Assembly: GCA_030144725.1 (NCBI GenBank)
Contig: JASKMD010000028.1
Span: 6,349,911-6,413,910, forward strand
DNA length: 64,000 bases
Reading direction: 5' to 3'
DNA from: Haematococcus lacustris
Lineage: Eukaryota > Chlorophyta > Chlorophyceae > Chlamydomonadales > Haematococcaceae
In this document: in pieces, positions 33,153 through 49,244 of the stretch
Layout of the letters: each line of letters opens with the position of its first letter
Position numbering within the stretch: the stretch's first letter is position 1
Translations under genes and position numbers: made by a program
Notes under the pieces: model-generated
Told to the model about the DNA's origin: nothing
Databases searched by the model: none
The model's input: the letters and a program-made list of their open reading frames with translations, nothing else

Positions 33153-34378
33153 TCAGGCGCTCCCAACTGTTTAAAAATGACAGGAAACCGACCCCTGGTA
33201 GTAGGACGGCTGTAACTCTGCACTCACTGCGCCAAATGTTATGCTAGATGGTTCACAATGAAGCCAACCCAGCCAGCTACCTTTCACCCATCCAGAGTAA
33301 ATATACACTGAGTAGGCCGTGCACAACAAAGCGTCAAAGTTAGTGATTCAAATTTACACCGTAGCGGAGCATGCAGTCATCGCTGCGACCGCCCGCGTCG
33401 CTCAGGCTGCTCAACATGAGCATGCGCGTCGGCGGCAGCAGTCGGATCGAAAAGCGGTTGCAGCGATGTGGCACTGAGCCCACCTCCTCCCCATACCTGG
33501 AGGGCAATGCCACAGCTCGACCATTTTGACTTACAGCATGCTACTTACTAGGTTGAGCTCCTCTCAGACATTGCTACAAAGACTCATAACCAGACAAGCC
33601 AAAAGCTCACTTTGGTCTGTGACCCCCAACTCCCTTAGCCGATCTCAGGACCGGGGCCATGCAGTCAGACACACAACTCCACACCATGACCGAATCAGGA
33701 CTCGGCTCCTCTAAGAGTTACACTCCCCTACATGCCATCCACCTGCGTGCAAAGTTTCATAGCTCAACTGCCACCCCACAGCCCCGTAGCCCTGATTCTG
33801 CTTGGAGAACATGATGTCACTTGGAAGATGTCAAACTGATTGAGGCCTAGGCTGTTTAACGTGCGGTTTATTTCAACAAATGCGCCAAGGGGTCAAGAAC
33901 AAACAGAATGTAGCCATTTCTCTGTGGGTGCAGCGGGTGCAACACAGTGAAGGACATAGTGGAGGAGGGGGGGGTGTAACCCGGTGATACCTCAGTGTGC
34001 GCCGACCCAAATGGTGTATTCGGCGGAAGTGAGCACATCTATTATGTTTCATTCACCCCGTCTAGGCGCCCTGCACGCCCGGCAGGCATCGCGTTGGGTG
34101 TTGGCCGGACATTCCATTTGTGCACAACCCGCTCACTGCGCTAGGTAGATGGGGTCACAGCGATGTGGCTCACCGTGCCAAGGAGACCCATATCGCCGCT
34201 GTGGTTTGTTCGCGGGCACATGTGGCAGTACGCGAGCAAAAACTCCAATGGCTGGCGCTGATGGTCAGATGACGCGCATAGATTTGCAGCTACCAATGTG
34301 ATAAACGCTATCGAAAACGATACAGTATTGAGAGAGTACTTGCATGCATATTACCAACCCCATGTTGGGAGCGCCTGA
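33153..34378. mobile_element. Short DNA transposon, TCAGGCG family (non-autonomous)
   Basis: 15-bp TIRs TCAGGCGCTCCCAAC at 33153-33167 and the exact complement at 34364-34378. Flanks both read CAACAAC, compatible with a 7-bp target duplication but ambiguous in the CAA microsatellite. Sub-terminal sequences match the 4.8-kb element at 47.0-51.8 kb (aaaccgacccctggtagtaggacggc; right end CCAACCCCATGTTGGGA). No long reading frame. Lies about 220 bp upstream of the kleisin start codon. Confidence 0.8.
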
Positions 34379-34410
34379 CAACAACAACAACAACAAAAAA
34401 ACGCAACATT
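34379..34410. repeat. CAA microsatellite
   Basis: (CAA)n followed by an A-run directly after the transposon end. Confidence 0.8.
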
Positions 34411-34599
34411 ATCACTTCTTGAAGTGGATGGGCGACAGTGCAATGCTGCCTGCCGTATTGGGTACCCGCTATTTAGTCGCAGCGTTGACTTTGGTGGCCA
34501 ACCCCAGTGAACTCCGGCAATCCAGCTCGTAGCATCAAAAAGCGTAGCCTCGGCATCTGTTCGTAGCCAGCCTTTACCGCAAGCCAGCGTGGTGCGACC

Positions 34600-37500
34600 A
34601 TGTTTTACTCCGCGCAAGTCTTGGCCCGCAAAGGGCCACTCGGCATTGTCTGGATTGCCGCGCACATGGACAGGCAACTTCGGCGCAACCAGGTAAGGGC
34701 CTCTTAAGGCTGTACATGGCTGTACATGTCATGGACATGTGTGGTGGCTTATGCAAACATTTGTAGGTCGTTCCCTGGTAACGTATTCCTTCTCCCGCTT
34801 CTTGCAGATAACAGATGCCCACATACCAGACACAGTGTACGCGGTGATGCACCCAGAGGCCCCACTTGCTTTACGGCTTAGTGGCCAGTTGCTGCTAGGC
34901 ATTGTCAGACTTTACAACAAGCAGCTTACTTACCTACAACAGGTACGCTTGCAATAACGTCATTCACCCCACCTCAACCCCTGCTGCCAACGTACCATTT
35001 TTCCCTCCCTCCCTTCACCTTTACAAACTTGCAGGATTGCCAAGATGCTTTGATCCGGATACGCGTCGCGGTGTCAGTGGAAGCTGCAGCAGTCACCCTG
35101 CCTGGTGAAGAGGACACGACCATGCTGGCAGCTGGGGGTAAGCGCGGCAGCCGGGCTGCTCAACGCGCCGCCGCCTCCGCCCTGCAGCTTGAGGACGACG
35201 GAGCCTGGGGTGGGGTGGTGGACCTAGTGGAGGCAGCCCTGCTGAGGGCCACTGCCGCCGGCCCCCTAGACCTGCAGGGGGGCTGTGGACTGCACCAGGG
35301 TCCTGCCGCCGCCCTGCTGCGTCGCGCCACCAGCTCCATGCCTGACTCACCCAGCTGTTCCGGTCGTCAATCATTTCTTCTGCTGGGTGTCGAGGCCAGG
35401 GGGGCGACAGCAGGCGAAGGAGTGGGCGGTAAGGGCGGCAGGGGGCTCAAGCGTGGGCGTGGGAAGGAGAACGTGGAAGGGGTAGTAGGGCAGTGGGAGG
35501 AGGGGGGCCAGCTGACACCCTCCACCTCCCGGCACCACCCCTCCCAACAGAACCCCTCCCAGTCGCTGTTCGGCCTAGTGCCCCTGTCACTGGCACCCAG
35601 TCGGAGAGGGCTGGGAACGGCCAGCCAGCCCAGCCAGCAGGCTGTGCATGAGGACGAGCTCTTCGATGCAGCTGATGGGGCAGCAGGTGAGTGGCAGGTC
35701 GGCGTGTCGTGGATTGGTTTACCCTTAGGTAGTGGTGACTGCATGCACCTTTGGGGCATGTAAGCAAGTTGAGGCAAATGGATGGCTGCAGGGCTGATTA
35801 GGTGCTTGTGCTAAGGTTAGGAGTTTGGAACAGCACAGCCTGAGGAAGCAGCTGGCAGAGGCCAAGGCATTGAGTAGTATGTCAAGCAGCTGCGCCAGGC
35901 TGACGTTCAAAGCTGGTAGTGCTGCATGCCTTAGGACTAGCCACGCCCTTGTTCCCCTGCTGCCTGCCCTGCGCCTCAGCGCCCTGATCCCTGCACCCTG
36001 CTCTGCAGAGGCCCTGTTGTACGACCTGCCTGAGGTGGAGGTGGAGCGCTTGCGTGAGGCGCCCTCGGCTTCAGCCCTGCGCAGCGGCCTACAGGCCCAA
36101 ACCTTGCTCAGAGTGAGCCCGCCTGGCCACCCTGCCTGCCTGCCGCACTGTTTGCCAAGCGCTCCTCCACTGCATAAGATGCTATTGATGCTGCCTGTCC
36201 TGCCTTGTCCGCACAGCTGTGTGTGTATGTGTCTCGACCTCGAGTCTTCCTGACCAGCTTTTCCCCTCCCTAGCCGTTGACTGCTTAGCAGTGCCCACCC
36301 CACCTTGACCTGACCTGCCTGTCCACCTGCCTGTCCCTGCAGGGCCTGGCCGCCCACAGCCCCAGCCACTCCAGTCACCGCCGTGCCCTGGATTTTGACC
36401 TGGCAGCTGGCCCAGGACTGCTAGGCACCCCTACTGCCTCAGCCGCCCGCCAAGCCGCTGCTCAGCGCCACGCTGCAGCTGGCCTGCCCGCCAGCCAGTC
36501 AAACAAAGGGCTGGACGAAGAGGAGGAGGGGGCAGGGTTGGGTGGTGTGCTGCGGCCTAGTGCTCTGCGCCTGGGCTCCGCTGCCCCTGGCACTGGCCAG
36601 CCTGGCAGCAGTGCAGGCCTCATTGATGTGCATGGCAGGTTGGGGGGTGAGGACCTGCTGCTGCCCGACCTGGGGTTTGCGGGGGAGGGGCTGGCAGGTC
36701 TAGAGTGGCAGCAAGAGGATGGTGCGTCGCGCAGTGCCCTGGAGGTGCAGCAGGGACAGGATGGCGCGGGTGTTTCACGGCTGTCACTGCCCCAAGGGAG
36801 GGGAGGTGCTGCCCGACGCCTGTCCCTGTCTTCCATGTCAGAGCAGCCTGCCCCTGGCCCAGCAGCAGCAGGGACGCAGGACATGGAGGTGGATGGGGAA
36901 TTAGGGGCTGGGGGGGAGGGCGGGGCGCTCCTTGGTGTGACTGATTGTGTGGGGTTGCCTAAACAGACCTCGTCAGGCCAGGCAGGCAGCATATCAGCGG
37001 GGGGTGAGCCCTTGGTCCCTCCCCAGGCAGGCGCGGAGGTGCCACCTCCCACACCTGCTGCGCCTGCGCCTGTGGGTGTGGAACCCACGACCTCCAAGCC
37101 CAGCCAGATCACAATAGCACCCGCACAGGCAATTGAGCCGCCGCCGCAGGCAGCAGGGGAGGAGCCAGGCGCAGCACTGCCGCCCCGCCCACCACCCCGC
37201 CGGGCTGCAGCAGCAGCAGCAGGGGAGGGGGCTGGTGGGGTAGTGGGGGCTGCTGGGCGTGTAGCCCGACGCAAGGCACCGGTTCGCAAAGGAGCAGCAG
37301 CTGAGGCCGAGCCAGTCATGGCAGCGCTGCTAGGGCCACCCCAGTCAATGTCCATGGACTCTGCAGGTATGTACTTGCATGGGCCCCTCCCCTCCTCCCC
37401 TCACCTTTCTCCCTCCCTCCCTTCCCGCCTTTTCCGCTCCCTCCTCCTCCTCCTCCCTCCTCCTCCCACCAACTTCCCTTGCCCGCTAGCGCCACCGTCC

Positions 37501-40500
37501 TGCACTATTAGTCATGCTTGTCTGTCACTCCGCCCCCTTCCCTACCACCACCAAGCTGTGCCCAACCCCGCCTGCCCAATCCCACCTGCCCCATAGGTGA
37601 TGCCCGGGCAGGGGAGGGCGGCAGTGTGATGCGCGCAGCTGACTTCCGTGCGCTCATGGCTGACCGCACGTGAGTAGCAGTGTGGAGGTACCAGCAAAGC
37701 CAAGGGGATAGCAATGCCAGGGGAAGGTGAAGCCCAGGCAAGCCAATAATAACGACTGTGGCAGCACGGGGATGGTGTATGTGGCTGAGCAGTAGGGCTT
37801 GGGCAAGGCTACGAGGCCAGCAGCAGCAGGTGGGTGGAATGGGAGTGAGAAGTATGGAACGGATAGGTGCTGGGAAGCTGGGAGGGGCAGCAGCTTGTTT
37901 CTTTGCAGATGGATGCAATGGCAGATCGCAGATGGTTGGGCAGCAGGCCGGTGCCCTCCTGGCCACACTCCATCCCTTGCCCTTCATTGCTCCTAGCCTC
38001 ACGGATGCTGCTTAGCCTAGCCTCGGCCTCAGCCCACTGCTTGCTACGATGCTCAGATGCTCAGATCACTAAGTTCCTTCGACCTACTCCTCACCCCCTT
38101 GCCTCTTGCCTCGCCCCCTTGCCTCTTCTCAACTATTGCCGCAACCATAAGGGGTTTATGAACCTGCCCTGAAACTGGCATTGTCATGTCATCAGGGCTG
38201 GCCCCGCCTGCAGAGCTCCTCTCTCAGCGCTGCCTGCCTGCTGCCCTGTGTGTGCACAGCCCGCTGCTGGCCAGCCGGGGTCTTGGGGCTGCCGCCCAGT
38301 ATGCCAAGCGCCAGCGCATGCTCCCGCCGGGCTTCATCTCCTCAGTGGTGCTGCCTGGCCTCGTGGGCCTTGCCAGCCCCCACTCCCCCGCCCACCTAGG
38401 TGCGTGGCGGCGGCAGCAGGCTGGCCGGCGGCAGCAGGCTATCTGGGTAGCATGCAGGCAGACTGGCATAATGACTGATACGATTCCAATGGTGGTCCAA
38501 TCAGGGTGGTTAGGCGCATGGAGCCAGTGAGACGTGTAGCAATGTTTGGTGACAGGGCCATGGCTGTTTGGTGACAGGAGCCATGGTTGTGGCTGACGCT
38601 GCGGCTGCAGCCACTGCAAGCTGTGCCAGGGCATGCCCCTTGTCAAGCAGTAGGCTCCCTCAGTGTGTCCTGTGCACAGCTGCCTGCCAGGCTGCTGCTG
38701 GCCGCTGCTGGGCCGCAGGCTCCGTACACACCACCAGGACTCTGTCCAATGCACCAACCCCCAGCTGCCCTCAGCCACTCTCACCCCCACTGCTCATGCT
38801 GTGTTTCCCCACCTGCCCCCAGGGCTGCACTCTGACACCCGAGGCATGAGCTGCTGTTGCCGCTGCTGTGCATCCTACCCTGCTGCCCTGTTTACCTACC
38901 CCACCATGCTGCCCTGTTTACCTTTGCCCTGCCCTGCCTGTGCCCTGCAGGCGTGCCCGCCTCCCCCCTGCCCTACGCCCAGGGCCCAGGCAGTGAGGGT
39001 GGCGCCAGCCGTCAGAGCCAGCCCCTGAACCTGGCCGCCCTGCACGCCCCCAGCCTGCAAGCCAACTACACAGCAGACCTGCTAGCCGTATTCCAGCGCA
39101 CCCCAGCTGCCGCCGCCACAGCCACACCAGACGCCTGCCTCACTACCCCCCGCCCCGCCAGGCGCTCAGCGGCCGCCAGCCCACGCTCTGGGGGCCCAAG
39201 GACGCTGAGGTCAGCCACCGCCCTGCCCCTGGCTGCAGCCGCAACCCCCCTCTCCCCCCAGACCAGCCAGGTACCAGGGGCCAGCGCAGGAGCCCTGCAG
39301 CCCAGCCCAGCTGCACAGCAGCAGGTGGCGCCACGGCCAGGCGGAGCGGTGCCTGAGACACCCACAGTGGTGACAACAGCAGCAGCGGCCGGGGGGCAGG
39401 GTATGGGGCTGGGGCTGGGGGCGCCTGCTGGCTCCGTCTCCCGCTCCCTGGACTTCCCTGACATGCCTCCACCTACCACTGGCGCCCCCGCTGCTCTATT
39501 TGACTTGGACGCTGCCCCTGGTGCTGACCCTGAGACTGCCCTAGAGGCCGACCCTGGCCTGCTTGATTTCGATGCCCACCCGCCCCACCCAACCCCCTCT
39601 GCCCCCACCTCCCCTCCTGCCCAGCCCCACCACCTCCCAGACCTTGCAGGGCAGGACACCACCTACCTCACCCCCACCAAGCACTCTGCCGGCCTGTCAC
39701 CCACCGCCTACCCGCCGCTGTCCCTGCAGCAGCCCCCTCTCACCCCAGGCAGCGTGCCGCACACCCCCTCCCACCTCCGCCTCCTCCCAGCGCCACAGCC
39801 AGGGGCCGCTGCAGGGTTGGAGGCTGCTGCAGGTGGCGTGACAGCGGTTGTCACCCTCACCCCACGCCCCGCACGCTCCCAGGCCTCAGGCCTGGGGCTG
39901 GGCAGCCAGCTGGGCGGCAGCTGCCTAGCAGCTGCTCTGTTAGACTCAGCAGCAGCAGGTGCCAGCCCTAGCCGAGATATGCCAGCCCTGCAAGGCTCAG
40001 GCGCACTGCCCTCACTAGCGGCTGGTGGAGTGCTGCATCAGGGGCAGGGGGTGCAGCCTGGCAGTGGCTTAGACAGCACCTCGGGGGCCAGCAGCAGCTG
40101 GGACAACAGTGGGGTGGGGGGTGGGGGGCGGGGCCGCTATCTGGGCCCTGCTGCCCGCCAGCTGCTGCTGCGCCTGACCCTGGCAGTGGCCGACACCCTC
40201 CCCGGAGGTAGGCTGCAGGGGGGTGGGCAGCTGGGTCAGGTCGGATGGGGGTTGTTAGTTGGGTCGTGATAACTTGCGATTGGGTCGTAGAAGGGTTGGC
40301 GACTAGGTGACAGCCGTTGGCTTGGAGTGGAAAAATGGGGTGCACAGCAGCAACAGCCCTGCTGCACAGCATGACCAGAGGTGGCTCCCTTGCCGCTAGC
40401 TCATCCACCTGGCAATGATTGTGTTGTGTGCAGGGGGGAGTGCCTGGCTGTCCAGCAACCTGCCTCACATATTACCTGGTGGGGTGGAAAAGCCTGACAC

Positions 40501-41010
40501 TGCAGCTGCACCTGCCCCACCTCCCAGCCAGCTGTCAGAGCTGCAAGTGCCGTTGCCAGTCAGTCAGCTCACACAGGGCTGCACACGCATTGAGGCGTCG
40601 AGGTGAGCATGGAGCTGTCCGCCCCTGCTTCTGCTCATGACTTCTGCCTTGCTGTCTGAAACTGAACTTGGCAACTGTGTCAATACCACATCAGGAATAG
40701 TAAGGGTGTCAATGTGGGCAATGTTGTGCATATACCTTGAATATAAAATAGGAGCAATATATATTATGCATCACTAACATACGATAATGATATGCAAGGC
40801 ATGCTATTTCCGAGTATGCTGTGCAAGGCATGCTGAGTTGTCTGGTGCTACAGGTGCTTCACTGAGCTGCTGGTGCTGCAAAGCTCGGGCCTGGTCAAGA
40901 TGCTAGCAGCGACAGCGGGAAATGCACAGTCCGCGATCCCCGAGCTGGACGTGATGCTTCGTCTCAGCGGAGCGATGGCGGGTTGCATCGCAAGTCAGGC
41001 AGCTGCATGA
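34600..41010 (+). CDS. RAD21: Cohesin alpha-kleisin (RAD21/REC8/SYN family)
   Basis: Ring-closing subunit of cohesin bridging the SMC1 and SMC3 heads. Exons: 34600-34692, 34808-34942, 35035-35686, 36009-36112, 36343-37366, 37597-37669, about 38194-38399, 38951-40207, 40434-40602, 40854-41010; all phases agree except the 37669/38194 join, where an exon border or a small exon is uncertain. The N-terminus MFYSAQVLARKGPLG.. WIAAHMDRQLRRNQ and the following ALRLSGQLLLGIVRLYNKQL are the canonical kleisin N-domain (SMC3-binding). Exon 4 encodes DLPEVEVERLREAP, a motif conserved in plant RAD21/SYN proteins and a possible separase-type ExxR site. The C-terminus (TRIEASRCFTELLVLQSSG..) is the winged-helix SMC1-binding domain. 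The middle is a very long Ala/Gly/Pro/Ser linker, giving about 1290 residues. Mitotic versus meiotic class cannot be decided. Confidence 0.9.
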
Positions 41011-43217
41011 TGCAAATCTTGACCGCGCGTGTGGTGTCTACATGGCACTCCCCATTCGTTTTGGGAGTTTCTAGTGTCGGGTACGTGGAATAAATACAGT
41101 GTGGTTGCTGAGCAAGCGTTGCTCTCAAACTGCCATCAGGGTGCAGGGCGAGCTATTGTGGTGTGAGCAGCATATGGTGCTCACCCTCTCGACCTTGTGG
41201 GGCGAGCAGTATAGTGCTAGGCCTCTTGACCCCATGTCAACGACCAGAGCTATGTAGATTAGGTTTTAGGATATCAACATCTCCGTGTTTAGGCTGTGCC
41301 ATCTGTTTCACTTCCTTTCTCTCATTCCCTCATTTTTTCGCATGCCTTTGTCCTGTATCTCGTTCTTTTATTCCCCCCCCTGTCTCAGTCGTACCAACGT
41401 TTTAAGCGTCCAGCCACCGGGTACCACTACCCATTCACGTCCATGCCTAGCCACATTTTCCCGGCCACGCCGTCTCAAGGCTGACAGCTTGTTGTTTGCA
41501 TCGTTAATCTTACCAATACATGACCCATCTCACTGGATCAAATGCTCTCCAATTATCACAACGCTCCATAACTACCTCGACACCCTAACTCACACCACAT
41601 GGCCCAACCTCGCTCGTTCCTGCACTCTCTTCCGCTCTCTCATGCCCCCCACACCCCCCTTGAGCCCCCTCTCCATGTTCTTCCATGCACTGTCCACCTG
41701 CATGCCCCTCTGTGTCTGAGAGCGCCCATGGGGTCATCCTATGTCACTCATCTCCACATACAATCCAGCTCACACTTAACCTATGCGGTGTGCTTGAAGT
41801 GCTGTGAGGCATCATCACCATTCAGCTAACCCCTTGAACACATGAGCATGGCTAGTCATGGGCAACTGGTGCAAGCCACTCACTCTCACAGGGCCGAGGC
41901 CACCTGTGACATGAACACTTCCCTTCCCTTCCAGAGCAGGGTCACCTGTGACGTCAACACTGCGCCCCTTCCCTCATACCTACACATCTCATTTTACAAG
42001 CTGCATGGACACACAGCATGCACCCCCTTCAACAGCCGCTCTCCCTCTGTCCGTCTCATTCCCTTTTCCATCAGGATGTACAAAGATGAGATACTAACAT
42101 GATACAAGCAAAAGGTGGTGGCCACAACACGAGCAGGCAGGCAGGCAGGCGTGCATGAGGGGAGGTGGCGGGCATCACGTGTGTTCCCTAGTTGCCCTCA
42201 CACCAGAAGTTCTGGGGAGTGGGGGCGTCAGGCTGTCAGGCTGACCACCATCCCACTGTACATTTCACTTAGAAATGGCTGAGGATTGGATACGGGCTAT
42301 GGGTAAGGCAATTGGTCAGCAGGCTGCCAGGCGCCCCACCCTGCCACTTGAGCTTGCCACACGTTCCTTCTAACTGGAAGAAAGGGTGAGCGCTAACCCA
42401 CCCTGACCCTGACCCTGACCCTAACCCTAACCTGAACCCGACTCTTTCAGCCCCCTGGTGCTGAGGCTGGCTGGACCTGGACCCTGTCGAGCTCCAAGGG
42501 CGTCAGGCTAGGTCACAGGCTAGGTCAGGCTACGCGACAGGCTAGGCAGGCGTGGACTCATTGAGGTGCCTGCCCCAGTATGGGGTGGTAGAGCGAGGTC
42601 AGTCACAGGCTAGCCAGTCAGGCACACTGGGTGGCTGCCCCTAATAGGAGGTGCTGGGAAAGAAAAGGATGGCAGGTGGTTCCTGAGCTGCTGTTGGGGC
42701 TGGCCTAACCATCGCTTCCAAACGCCACCACCTCCCCCGCCCTCCTCTACCCCTCCCCCATCCATACACCATCACACCATGCCATGCACAGGCAACTGCT
42801 ATGCTCCATGAACATGATCACACCACACGGCACAGCATGCTCACACCCCTCACTCACATGTCACACATGGCCCCCTAGGGGACATGAGGCGGTTGGCCAG
42901 CCCCTTCCAGCACAGGTCCCGGGTTCAAGTCCTAGCTGCCCACCCTTGACTACACCAGGGTAGTGCCAGTAACCTCCTGGTGCCCAGTTTCAGGGTGCAG
43001 TCCAAGCCAAGTGAGTTGGTGGCCCCAGTGGTGCCCTCCTCCCTCCCTCCTCTCCTCCTCCTCCTCCCTCCTCGCCTTTGACAAGTGGCGCAGGGTCCAT
43101 CCCAGCCTGCCTGCCTGGCTGCCCCTGGCCCCCTGAGCTTTCACCCTCTGGCCCACAGCTGTACTGCTGGCACCACTGTACTGCTGTACTGCTTTGTTGC
43201 TGTACTGCCAACTGCTT
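41011..43217. other. Intergenic between convergent kleisin and HNH genes
   Basis: 3' UTRs of both genes. AATAAA occurs at about 41089. 41300-41730 is pyrimidine-rich with scattered random frames. A short GCAG tract lies at 42134-42152. About 42890-42955 contains a B-box-like GGTTCAAGTCC in a tRNA-like context but no convincing cloverleaf. No gene recognised. Confidence 0.5.
42395..42440. repeat. Interstitial telomere-like tract
   Basis: CCCTGACCCTGACCCTGACC followed by CTAACCCTAACCTGAACC. Mixed CCCTGA and CCCTAA units. Confidence 0.7.
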
Positions 43218-46693
<3,476 letters not shown>

Positions 46694-47010
46694 TTCGAGT
46701 TTTCAGAGTTACTTTCGCTGCAGGAGCGTCAAGGTACTTCTGCACAGCCGGAACCGCCCTGGCCTGGAAGAGTCGAGCTCCTAAACCCTGATTGATTCAA
46801 CCGACGGAGCCGGCAAACAGCTGCACTGCGGCTGAGCTGGCGCTTGGGAGGAGCTGGCACCACAGCGCAGATCTGCACACTAGTGGTTTTTACACAGCCT
46901 CATGGTATGCAATTGCGTGTTCTGAGCGAATCTTGTCAGCCTGGGTATGTGGAATGCGGTTATTTTGTCATTCGCATTGTATATGAAGCCTAGTAGTTCA
47001 GGTGTTTGAT
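46694..47010. other. Upstream region of the HNH gene
   Basis: About 320 bp up to the target duplication of the next transposon; should contain the HNH promoter, but no motif was identified. Confidence 0.4.
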
Positions 47011-47589
47011 CCAGAGGTCAGGCGTTCCCAACTACCTGAAAACCACCCCCCTGTGATAGGAAGCCCGTATCTCCGCAGCCACTCAGTCAAAAATATATGT
47101 AAACAGTGCTTTAAACACTCTCGCTCTCAGCGGTGCTTAGTGCCTGCCCAAAGATCGACATTTGAACTCATGCGATTTCGCCCCATGCGAGGCGCGCCGC
47201 ACCAGCACGCTTCGCCACACTGTTGTGAGTGGCACCTGCAAAGCGCAGCAGCAGTCGGAACATGTTTTGCTTTTGGCATGTGGACGCGACGACGGCAGTC
47301 GTGACGACTGGATACCACTATCGGATTTTGGAGTTACTGCTGGCGCTGGTGCATTACCGGCTGCTCTACTACGCTAAAACAAGGTGGTAGGTGCAGTACG
47401 TTGCAGTACGGTGTTGTCTCACCTTGCTTTGCTGGTCACCCCCGCCATTGCACACAGGCAAATTAGCGCGAATATTCGACATCCTAGGGGGGTAGTTTTT
47501 TGATGGGGTTCGCCTCGGATTGTCTTTGCGAGTCCAACCACACTTGGCGCGTGTTGAATTTCTGAGTGTGTGAGCAGTTGGAGTGGAGG

Positions 47590-47697
47590 TACCTACAGTA
47601 CTGTAGATGTCCACAGTACTGGAAAGGTCCACAGTACTGTAGAGGTCTACAGTACTGTAGAGGTCCACAGTACTGTAGAGGTCCACAGTACTGTAGG
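47590..47697. repeat. 18-bp palindromic satellite, short block
   Basis: Six degenerate units of ACAGTACTGTAGAGGTCC type, inside the 4.8-kb transposon, preceded by AGTTGGAGTGGAGGTACC, the same lead-in as the block at 53072. Two further units occur at 48024-48055. Confidence 0.85.
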
Positions 47698-48862
47698 TCA
47701 ACCTTAAGCTGTTTTTAGAGGTCATATATTTCAATCGTTCCTTTGCTTTTCATGGTGACTCTGCTTGTCTTGGCGACTAGTACAAGCACATGGGATTTGG
47801 CGGCTGACAGTTGTGGTCATGAGATGTGTTTATGAGATGTATGAATGAATCATGTCGTGTGCTGGCGCGCAAAGTAATAGACGAAGGAGCTTGTAAGAGC
47901 CATTCATACTTACACCATGACTTCATGACACCATGACTTCATACTTACACCACGATCTTACAATGCCTTCTTTAGACTATGTACCAAGTCCGAGGCTCTG
48001 TTCGTGTACTCGCGAGGTACCCCGACAGTACTGTAGACACCTACAGTACTGTAGCATGGCCGTATCTCACCAACCGCGCAAAATCACGAATTTTAGTTTC
48101 AACCCCCAATCTTACAATGCCTTCATTTGACTATGTACCAAGTCCGAGGCTCTGAATCTCAAAAATGCTGTTACTAATTTGCCTGAGTGTGGCCCCGCAA
48201 TTCACTTTTTGGCACCGTCTTTGATCCGCTGCATGTAATTCTTCCATCATTGGGCTCTACATCTCACAACGGTGTCGCTAGCAGGTTAGGCCCTCTTTTG
48301 TCGATTGTACTGCACTGTCTCGACGACATGATTAGCTTCGCAATGCCATTCTCTATCTGTTTATATGCGTGTCGCAACAGGAGAGATGAAATGGTGGCCG
48401 GAGGCATTTCCGCGCCGAGCAGCCTTTGCTGCCGTCGATCTGGCAAGTCGCGATTACTTCCCAGGCAAGCACGGGGTGCTGTTTCTTAATGCGTGTGGCA
48501 TACGATGATAACACATGCAACCAAATCTGCTGACCTGCACAGGTGCTTGGCTGCTTTGAGGATCAACACCAAACCCACACCAGCCCGAGGGTCTCCCAAG
48601 CAGCAGTTCAGCAAGGCTATCAGCTCTTGAAAACAGTGAGCAAGAGGTGCGTAAGGTTGTATTATACCTCACCTTGTCTAGGTCAGTTTGATGTTCACTC
48701 GCACACTTCCGCAACGCATGACAGGCATGAACAACTGAGGGTAGCACACAACTGTCAAGAGCCTTAGTTTCGAAATATTTCTACTTATTTCCAACCATGT
48801 TTTGTGGTGATGGGTCCACCATGTTGCTAGTGAAACAATATGCCCCCAAACAGCAAGAGAAG

Positions 48863-49221
48863 CACTCCTACAAATTAATCCCTGCGTCCATCCCTGCGTC
48901 CATCCCTGCGTGTTACCAACCTTGTCCGATCGGGCTGAAATTTTGATAGATGGTAGCTTGCAAAAAATAAAAACATATTTTGCAGAAAAAATAGTTTGAA
49001 AAAATCAACAGCTGTTGCGCTGTGTCCCGCAACCTATCCCTGCACTCATCCCTGCACTCTAGCCACAGGGCCACAGCGCAGCCGCCTTTGATTTTTCTAA
49101 AATAATTTTTCTGAAAAATATGTTTTATTTTCTACAAACTACCACCTATCAAAATTTCAGCCCGATCGGACAAGGTCGGTCAACACGCAGGGACGGACGC
49201 AGGGACTAACTTGTAGGAGTG
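48863..49221. mobile_element. Foldback MITE, CACTCCTACAA ends
   Basis: Ends CACTCCTACAA (48863-48873) and TTGTAGGAGTG (49211-49221). Arms of about 150 bp are diverged reverse complements: ATCCCTGCGTCC, CTTGTCCGATCGGGCTGAAA, TTTTGATAGATGGTAG, AAAAACATATTTT. A 2-bp AG duplication is possible. The CACT start resembles CACTA-type ends, but no transposase is present, so the class is open. Confidence 0.75.
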
Positions 49222-49244
49222 AGGGTCCACAAAAGGTAGAGTTA

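Noticed and set aside
36462..37355. 297-codon minus-strand frame opposite the kleisin
   Set aside because: Shadow of a GC-rich exon of the kleisin; Ser/Pro/Ala composition only.
39066..39662. 198-codon minus-strand frame
   Set aside because: Shadow of the large kleisin exon.
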